From Lactococcus allomyrinae (GTDB lineage: Bacteria > Bacillota > Bacilli > Lactobacillales > Streptococcaceae): a DNA stretch of 64,000 nt. Positions within the stretch are counted from its first letter, which is position 1; every line of letters begins with the position of its first letter. The DNA lies in contig NZ_CP032627.1 of the NCBI RefSeq assembly GCF_003627095.1, positions 744,001 through 808,000 of the forward strand, given 5' to 3'. The position numbers and the translations under genes were made by a program. The notes under the pieces are model-generated. The model had not been told where the DNA came from and ran no database searches. It was given only the letters and a program-made list of their open reading frames with translations. Positions 58,352 through 64,000 of the stretch are shown piece after piece.

Positions 58352-59872
58352 CTAAGCATTATTTTCTTTTTGTATCAACACATTAGCATTCATGTAAGCC
58401 ATTGCCCCACCTTTAAGCACATCATAATCAATCCCTTTTGCATTAAAAATTGTACCAGTGCTAAGATTTTCAATAGAAATAATTGTTGTTGCTTGAGCAT
58501 CAACACCATCAGTTACGGCTTCAACCGAATAACTGAGAAGACGTGATTCGTGATTAAACACTTGATCAATTGCTTTAAAAATGGCATCAATTGAACCCGA
58601 ACCATCAGCAGTAGTCTCAAATTCCTCAGCCTCTTGATTTCTCAAAGTTACTGTTGCAGTATGTTTACCATGAACAGTATTATCAAATTTAACGCTATAA
58701 AACTCGAAGCCTTCAAGATTTTTAATAGTATGACCAGATACCAGCGCGTGGATGTCAGCATCAGTGATTTCTTTCTTCTTATCTGCTAAGGCTTTAAATC
58801 TGGCAAATAGTTCATTTATCTCACTATCATCATAAGGAATTCCAAGGGTTGACAATTTATTCATAAAAGCATGACGTCCAGATAACTTCCCTAAAGGTAG
58901 TGAATTATGGAAGATACCAACTAATTCAGGTGTGATAATTTCATAAGTTTGAGCATTTTTTAGCACACCATCTTGATGAATACCCGATTCATGTGCAAAA
59001 GCATTCTTACCTACCACAGCTTTATTTTTAGGAATCGCAATACCTGAAAATTGACTAACGAGTGCAGCGGTATTAACCGTTTCCGAAAGTTGCAAAGGAG
59101 AATTTGCTTCATAAAAATCTTCACGAATATGTAGAGCAACAGCAATTTCTTCTAGAGCAGCATTTCCAGCACGTTCGCCAATTCCGTTCACAGTGCCCTC
59201 AACACGTCCAGCTCCAGCCTTAATCGCTGCCAAAGAATTAGCAACTGCCATCCCTAAATCATCATGACAATGGGGACTAAAAATAATCTTACGCTCAGAT
59301 TTGATATTTTCAATGAGCATTTTAAAAATTTTTGCATATTCTTCAGGCGTTGTATAACCCACGGTATCAGGAATGTTAATGTATGTCGCTCCTGCATCCA
59401 CTGCAGTTTGCACAGCTTTCAAAAGGAAATCAGGTTCTGTACGTGTGGCATCCTCAGGAGAGAACTCAACAATTTCGATACGCTCTCGCGCATATTTCAC
59501 ACATTTATTGATTGTTTCTAAAACTTCATCCGGAGTCATCTTTAGTTTATATTCCATATGAATAGGACTTGTTGCAATAAAAACATGAATTTGTGGATGT
59601 TTAGCCTTTCTTACTGCCTCTACTGCACAATCTATATCCGAAATCACACAACGAGCAAGGCCCGTAACTGCTGTTTTCTGCAATGTTTCTGAGATTTGCC
59701 TTACAGCTTCAAAACTATCTGGACTTGCTGCAGGGAATCCTGCTTCAATAACGGAAATTCCCCATTTTTCTAGTTGTTTAGCAATAGCTACTTTCTCTGC
59801 AATTGAGAAGCTAACTCCTGGTGTTTGCTCTCCATCTCTGAGCGTAGTATCAAAAAATTCAATTTTCCTCAT
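58352..59872 (-). CDS. leuA: 2-isopropylmalate synthase
   Basis: The product has 506 aa and joins acetyl-CoA to 2-oxoisovalerate, the first leucine-specific step. [12 protein letters not shown] (9-20) and [11 protein letters not shown] hold metal ligands; the C-terminal ~120 residues form the leucine-binding regulatory domain. It is the first gene of the operon, behind a leucine attenuator. Confidence 0.98.
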   Translation of the reverse strand: MRKIEFFDTTLRDGEQTPGVSFSIAEKVAIAKQLEKWGISVIEAGFPAASPDSFEAVRQISETLQKTAVTGLARCVISDIDCAVEAVRKAKHPQIHVFIATSPIHMEYKLKMTPDEVLETINKCVKYARERIEIVEFSPEDATRTEPDFLLKAVQTAVDAGATYINIPDTVGYTTPEEYAKIFKMLIENIKSERKIIFSPHCHDDLGMAVANSLAAIKAGAGRVEGTVNGIGERAGNAALEEIAVALHIREDFYEANSPLQLSETVNTAALVSQFSGIAIPKNKAVVGKNAFAHESGIHQDGVLKNAQTYEIITPELVGIFHNSLPLGKLSGRHAFMNKLSTLGIPYDDSEINELFARFKALADKKKEITDADIHALVSGHTIKNLEGFEFYSVKFDNTVHGKHTATVTLRNQEAEEFETTADGSGSIDAIFKAIDQVFNHESRLLSYSVEAVTDGVDAQATTIISIENLSTGTIFNAKGIDYDVLKGGAMAYMNANVLIQKENNA

Positions 59873-59900
59873 GTTCTTTTCTTCCTTTTTTAAAATATTA

Positions 59901-60000
59901 AAAACAAAAAAGACGTCCTTGAGGACGTCTCTCTGGTCCTCGAAATGACTATCGCCAAACAGGACCTACACATTTTAGCCAAATTGATAGCTAATGTAGG
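59901..60000 (-). promoter_or_regulatory. Leucine transcription attenuator of the leu-ilv operon
   Basis: On the minus strand, the terminator AGACGTCC-TCAA-GGACGTCT (59930-59911) is followed by TTTTTTG. Upstream, AGGTCCT (about 59968-59962) can pair with AGGACC (about 59941-59936) as antiterminator, and CCTACA/TGTAGG (60000-59965) can pair as the first stem, which overlaps the leader peptide stop. Ribosome stalling at leucine codons should favour the antiterminator. Confidence 0.88.
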
Positions 60001-60041
60001 TCCACCTTGATCAACAACAATGAAAATTGTTTATATGTCAT
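59991..60041 (-). CDS. Leucine leader peptide
   Basis: A 16-codon open frame reads MTYKQFSLLLIKVDLH with three adjacent leucine codons (all TTG) and a fourth (CTA) near the end. AGAGGAAC precedes its ATG by a few nt. It stops right at the attenuator's first stem. TTG and CTA may be slow codons, sharpening the response to leucine shortage (inference). Confidence 0.88.
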   Translation of the reverse strand: MTYKQFSLLLIKVDLH

Positions 60042-60070
60042 TTCAAGTTCCTCTTTTGTTAATTTATATT

Positions 60071-60099
60071 ATAATACTCTTAATATTTTAAATTGTCAA
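60071..60099 (-). promoter_or_regulatory. leu-ilv operon promoter
   Basis: On the minus strand TTGACA (60099-60094), 17 bp, TATTAT (60076-60071). Confidence 0.9.
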
Positions 60100-60118
60100 C
60101 AAAATACTGTATTTTACC

Positions 60119-60157
60119 TCAAAAAAAGTCTATTAGCTTTATCTAATAGACTTTTTT
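60119..60157. terminator. Terminator between trmFO and the leu operon
   Basis: AAAAAAGTCTATTAG / CTAATAGACTTTTTT, with A and T runs on both sides so it works in either direction. Confidence 0.9.
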
Positions 60158-60208
60158 GTTCACATTATTCTGCTCAAAATACGAAATAGAACACTTTTTT
60201 AATCAAGT

Positions 60209-61549
60209 TTACTTGATTAATGAGATTGTTTTTTCTAAATCTCTTAGCGCCCGTTCAGCTACTTTCGAGTACCGTTCCTTTTTGTCACGAATACGTGGAC
60301 CATCTAGCTCCTCAACAATTCCGAAAGTAACATTCATCGGCTGAAAATGTTTACTATCAGCATGAGTGATATAATAAGGTAAACTTCCGATTGCAGTTGT
60401 TTGCGGGAAAATAATTGTTTCTTCACCTTTAAATAAACGAGTGGCATTTATTCCAGCTATCAAACCAGAAGCTGCAGACTCAACATAACCCTCAACACCT
60501 GTCATTTGACCAGCGAAAAAAAGATTTTCTTGTTTACGTGATTGAAAAGTTTGCTCAAGTAAATGAGGTGAATCCATATACGAGTTTCTATGCATTACAC
60601 CAAAACGTACAAATTCAGCATTTTCAAGACCTGGAATCATACGAAAAACACGTTTTTGTTCACCCCATTTAAGATGAGTTTGAAAACCAACGATATTATA
60701 AAGTGAAGCACTGGCATTATCTTGACGAAGTTGTACTACTGCATAAGGTGTCTTAAATTCTCCATCACGAGGCCCCGTATAATCCTCTGGATACTCCAGA
60801 CCAACCGGTTTCATAGGACCAAAAAGCATGGTTTTATACCCACGTTTAGCCATTTCTTCGATAGGCATACATCCTTCAAAAACTTTCATATCTTCAAAAG
60901 AATTTAATGGTGCTTCTTCTGCGGTAATCAATGCTTCTTGAAAAGTTTGAAATTCTTCTTTGGTCATAGGACAGTTGATATAATCGGCTTCTCCCTTATC
61001 GTAACGAGATTTTTTATAGACTTTGTTAAAATCAATCGAATTTGCATCAATAATCGGAGCAGCAGCATCGTAAAAATAAAAACCATCGCCACCATTAAGT
61101 TCATGGATTTTTGCGGCTAAACGATCCGAAGTCAGGGGTCCTGTTGCAATAATTGTTATCTCATCTTCTGGAAACTCAGTAATTTCTTCACGGAATACCT
61201 CAATTAAAGGATGCTCAGAAACATGAGAGGTAACAAAGTTAGAAAAAGCTTCACGGTCTACAGCTAATGCACCACCTGCAGGGACTTGTGTCGCTTGAGC
61301 ACCTTGCATGATTACTGAATCAAGTCTTCTCATCTCTTCTTTTAATAATCCTACCGCATTGGTGAGTGCTGCACCACGGAAAGAATTAGAACAGACGAGT
61401 TCTGCAAATTTATCAGTTTTATGCTGAGGAGTAGGCTTCACTCCACGCATTTCATAAAGTTTAACTGGGATACCACGTTTAGCAATTTGGTAAGCCGCCT
61501 CAGAGCCTGCGAGACCCGCTCCAATAACATTGATATGTGTTTTTTTCAT
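60209..61549 (-). CDS. trmFO: Methylenetetrahydrofolate-tRNA-(uracil-5-)-methyltransferase
   Basis: The product has 446 aa. TrmFO methylates U54 of tRNA with methylenetetrahydrofolate and [17 protein letters not shown] (FAD site) and the family block [25 protein letters not shown], with its conserved Cys, are present. A -10 TACAAT ends 6 nt before the ATG, with no ribosome site, so the mRNA may be leaderless. truB in this window modifies the neighbouring U55. Confidence 0.97.
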   Translation of the reverse strand: MKKTHINVIGAGLAGSEAAYQIAKRGIPVKLYEMRGVKPTPQHKTDKFAELVCSNSFRGAALTNAVGLLKEEMRRLDSVIMQGAQATQVPAGGALAVDREAFSNFVTSHVSEHPLIEVFREEITEFPEDEITIIATGPLTSDRLAAKIHELNGGDGFYFYDAAAPIIDANSIDFNKVYKKSRYDKGEADYINCPMTKEEFQTFQEALITAEEAPLNSFEDMKVFEGCMPIEEMAKRGYKTMLFGPMKPVGLEYPEDYTGPRDGEFKTPYAVVQLRQDNASASLYNIVGFQTHLKWGEQKRVFRMIPGLENAEFVRFGVMHRNSYMDSPHLLEQTFQSRKQENLFFAGQMTGVEGYVESAASGLIAGINATRLFKGEETIIFPQTTAIGSLPYYITHADSKHFQPMNVTFGIVEELDGPRIRDKKERYSKVAERALRDLEKTISLIK

Positions 61550-61555
61550 TTCTTT

Positions 61556-61590
61556 ATTGTAGCAAAAAAAGCTAAGATTTTCAGCTTTTT
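61556..61590 (-). promoter_or_regulatory. topA terminator merged with trmFO promoter
   Basis: On the minus strand, AAAAAGCT/AGCTTTTTTT (61590-61564) is a terminator-like hairpin for topA. Its loop start CTGAAA (61584-61579) is also the -35, 17 bp before TACAAT (61561-61556) of trmFO. Confidence 0.65.
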
Positions 61591-61641
61591 CAACCTTCTA
61601 AGAGTTCTCACTAAAAGCCAAGTTGTAAAAACTCAGCTTTT

Positions 61642-63774
61642 TTATTTTTGTTTTTCTTCTTGATAATCACACTCAGCATTAGAACATACAACTTGTTTAC
61701 CGCCACCGCGTACTTTTTTCTCAACAAGAAAATCACCAGATTTAGGGCAATCCCGACCAATAGGCTTATCCCAACTTGTAAAATCACAATCTGGATACCG
61801 GTCACAACCATAGAAAAGACGATTTTTCTTAGTTTTACGCTCAATGATATTTCCCTCATGACATATAGGGCATTTCACACCAATATCTTTGACAATTGCT
61901 TTCGTGTTACGACAATCTGGGAAGTTGCTACAAGCATAGAACTTACCAAAACGACCGAGTTTGATGACCATTGGGCTGCCACAAACATCACAGTTGAAAC
62001 CAGCAGGTTCATCTTTGATTTGAATTTTTTCCATGCCCTGTTCTGCATTGTTAAGTTCTTTAGCAAATGGTTTATAAAACTGATCAACAACTTCAACCCA
62101 TTTACGTTTGCCTTCCTCAACTTCATCAAGGTCTTTTTCCATTTCAGCAGTAAACTCAGTATTTACAATATTAGGGAAAAATTCAACAATAAGTTTATTT
62201 ACAATTTCTCCTAATTCGGTAGGTTCAAAACGTTTTGTAACTAACCTTACGTAATATCGCTTCTGTATTGTTTCTAATGTTGGAGCATACGTCGATGGAC
62301 GCCCGACACCATTTTCTTCTAATGTCTTAATTAAAGTAGCTTCAGAGTATCGTGCAGGGGGTTGCGTAAAATGTTGTTCAGGTTTTGTAGAAACTTTCTT
62401 AACGGTTTCATTTTCTTCCATTTCAGGGAGCATATTTGACTTATCAGAGTCATTATAAATAGTGAGATAACCATCAAATTTTACTTGTGAACCATTAGCT
62501 ACAAAAGTGACCCCGTTTTGTGATAAGTTCACTTTCATAGTGTCAAAAACAGCGGCTGTCATTTGACTAGCAACAAAACGATTCCAAATAAGTGTATAAA
62601 GTTTGAGCTGATCTTTATCTAAATATTTAGCAATGAGTTCCGGTGTATTAAAAACATTTGATGGCCGAATTGCCTCATGAGCATCTTGTGCACCTGCAGC
62701 ATTTTTAACTTTTGAACCATGCTTACTATATTTTTCACCGAATTTGTCAGCAATATAATTATGAGCAGCATTCTGAGCCACAGGAGAAATTCGAGTAGAA
62801 TCCGTACGCATATAGGTAATCAGTCCTTGATGTCCTTGACTTCCTAGTGTGAGACCTTCATAGAGCTGTTGAGCGACCATCATTGTTTTTCGTGTTCGAA
62901 AATTAATTTTATTTGCTGCATCTTGTTGCATAGACGAAGTTGTATAAGGAAGAGGTGCATTTCTTCTACGTTCTTTTCTCTCTACTTTGTCAACATTAAA
63001 GTCTGGACCATCCAAACGTTGCATCACTTCTATAACATCTTCATTGTTATCAAGCGCACGTTTCTTGCCATCAATTCCCCAAAATGATGCTTTAAATTTT
63101 TTAGTTCCTTTTTTAAACTCACCATCAATTGTCCAGTATTCTTGAGGAATAAAAGCATTGATTTCATTCTCTCGGTCTACAATAAGTTTTAGTGCAATGG
63201 ATTGGACACGTCCTGCGGACAACCCTTTTTTAACTTTCTTCCATAGGATTGGACTAATTGAATAACCAACCAGACGGTCAAGTACACGGCGTGCTTGCTG
63301 GGCATCAACAAGATCTACGTCAATTTGACGTGGTTCTTTAAAAGCATTTTTCACGGCATCTTTTGTAATTTCATTAAAGACGACACGATTTTTTTCTTCA
63401 AGTGGTAAGTCAAGAATATGTGCTAAATGCCATGAAATTGCCTCACCTTCACGGTCTGGGTCACTCGCGAGATAAACAGCTTTAGCCGCTTTAGCTTCTT
63501 TTTTGAGTGAATTTATTAGAGGGGCTTTCCCTCTGATATTGATATATTGTGGCTCATAGTCATGTTCAATATCAACAGACATTGAAGACTTTTTGAGGTC
63601 ACGAATATGTCCCACACTGGCTACAACTTTATAATTGCGACCAAGATATTTTTCAATTGTTTTAGCTTTGGCAGGGGACTCTACAATAACGAGATTTTTC
63701 CCTGGGGTAACTTTTTTTCTAGTTACCTTTTTCTTAGATGTAGTTTTTGTTTTATTTTTAATTGCTGTTGGCAT
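61642..63774 (-). CDS. topA: DNA topoisomerase I
   Basis: The product has 710 aa. It relaxes negative supercoils. A Lys-rich N-terminal tail is followed by [17 protein letters not shown] (Toprim), [13 protein letters not shown] (acidic Mg site) and the active Tyr in [12 protein letters not shown]. Three C-terminal zinc-ribbon-like units follow (CDVCGSP...CSNFPDC; CPICHEG...CDRYPDC; CPKSGD...CSNAEC); the last lacks the usual first pair (CPKS in place of CPxC). It counteracts gyrase, also in this window. Confidence 0.98.
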   Translation of the reverse strand: MPTAIKNKTKTTSKKKVTRKKVTPGKNLVIVESPAKAKTIEKYLGRNYKVVASVGHIRDLKKSSMSVDIEHDYEPQYINIRGKAPLINSLKKEAKAAKAVYLASDPDREGEAISWHLAHILDLPLEEKNRVVFNEITKDAVKNAFKEPRQIDVDLVDAQQARRVLDRLVGYSISPILWKKVKKGLSAGRVQSIALKLIVDRENEINAFIPQEYWTIDGEFKKGTKKFKASFWGIDGKKRALDNNEDVIEVMQRLDGPDFNVDKVERKERRRNAPLPYTTSSMQQDAANKINFRTRKTMMVAQQLYEGLTLGSQGHQGLITYMRTDSTRISPVAQNAAHNYIADKFGEKYSKHGSKVKNAAGAQDAHEAIRPSNVFNTPELIAKYLDKDQLKLYTLIWNRFVASQMTAAVFDTMKVNLSQNGVTFVANGSQVKFDGYLTIYNDSDKSNMLPEMEENETVKKVSTKPEQHFTQPPARYSEATLIKTLEENGVGRPSTYAPTLETIQKRYYVRLVTKRFEPTELGEIVNKLIVEFFPNIVNTEFTAEMEKDLDEVEEGKRKWVEVVDQFYKPFAKELNNAEQGMEKIQIKDEPAGFNCDVCGSPMVIKLGRFGKFYACSNFPDCRNTKAIVKDIGVKCPICHEGNIIERKTKKNRLFYGCDRYPDCDFTSWDKPIGRDCPKSGDFLVEKKVRGGGKQVVCSNAECDYQEEKQK

Positions 63775-63809
63775 ATATTTATTCCTAATGAAAATTTGAT
63801 ACTTCCACC

Positions 63810-63838
63810 ATAATAAAGTGTTTTTTTCAATATGTCAA
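63810..63838 (-). promoter_or_regulatory. topA promoter
   Basis: On the minus strand TTGACA (63838-63833), 17 bp, TATTAT (63815-63810). The leader is about 30 nt with AGGAAT before the ATG. Confidence 0.85.
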
Positions 63839-63931
63839 GTTATTTCATTTTCTTATAGGAAAACTCATTATATATTTTATTTTAAAAAAGGGCATAATCT
63901 TCTGATATATAGATGTCTTAACGTTTTTTTA

Positions 63932-64000
63932 TTAATACATATATTCTCCTAAAATATCTTGTCCTTTAAAGACTAATTTAGCTCCCTGTTGAATAAGATA
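63932..64000 (-). CDS. dprA: DprA, C-terminal codons only
   Basis: The last 22 codons are visible and end in LIQQGAKLVFKGQDILGEY plus Met-Tyr. The pattern I-x-QGA-x-LV-x-x-G-x-DIL-x-E is the end of the DprA Rossmann domain, which loads RecA on incoming DNA in transformation. dprA-topA order is common in lactococci and streptococci. The short piece limits certainty. Confidence 0.75.
   Translation of the reverse strand, partial: YLIQQGAKLVFKGQDILGEYMY

Overview
This window is a low-GC Gram-positive chromosome segment, most likely Lactococcus or a very close relative. The main clue is one uninterrupted minus-strand block, leuA-leuB-leuC-leuD-ABC ATPase-ilvD-ilvB-ilvN-ilvC-ilvA-aldB-ridA/aldR, which is the known L. 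lactis branched-chain amino acid locus. Supporting clues are XerS with a dif_SL-like site, a gyrA-srtA neighbourhood, an argCJDBF cluster and a type II-A CRISPR array of the S. thermophilus CRISPR1 kind. Species cannot be fixed from sequence reading alone.

Layout. 1-3.36 kb: the 3' end of csn2 and a 42-repeat, 41-spacer CRISPR array. 3.37-7.4 kb: a glycine T-box leader controlling a GIY-YIG protein gene, then glyQ and glyS. 7.6-10.7 kb: a UPF0291 gene, then a fluoride riboswitch with an extraordinary ~180-nt arm in front of eno and two crcB fluoride-channel genes. 10.8-14.8 kb: NAD synthesis (nadD, pncB, a GNAT gene, nadE). 14.9-18.4 kb: an ABC/FtsX exporter. 18.7-21.3 kb (minus): murT-gatD, with a gene for a protein carrying four DivIVA-like motifs between them. 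21.6-25.2 kb: an acetolactate decarboxylase, lepA and a frameshifted NAD(P)-binding gene. 25.4-30.8 kb: arginine synthesis. 31-38.5 kb: gyrA, apbE, srtA, pcrA. 38.5-43.5 kb: NUDIX, tag, VOC protein, a frameshifted membrane-anchored protein, truB, ribF. 43.8-44.9 kb: dif_SL and xerS. 45-60 kb (minus): TMEM175-family channel, ridA, aldB and the ilv/leu operon with a leucine attenuator. 60.2-64 kb (minus): trmFO, topA and the last codons of dprA.

The dif-like site at 43.8 kb marks the replication terminus. Genes before it are mostly on plus and genes after xerS are all on minus, so both arms are transcribed toward dif.

Several signals are not explained by the genes. (1) A palindrome family, CTGTCAG-YR-CTGACAG, occurs about 28 times. 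The 16-bp form lies mostly inside genes in a fixed reading frame (Leu-Ser-x-Leu-Thr), and the 18-bp form, which would put a TGA in that frame, lies only between genes. (2) Six genes have a -10 box 6-7 nt before the start codon and no Shine-Dalgarno, which points to leaderless mRNAs. (3) A mosaic intergenic repeat family is present. (4) Two genes carry -1 frameshifts at GGGG runs. No tRNA, rRNA, prophage or insertion sequence was recognised.
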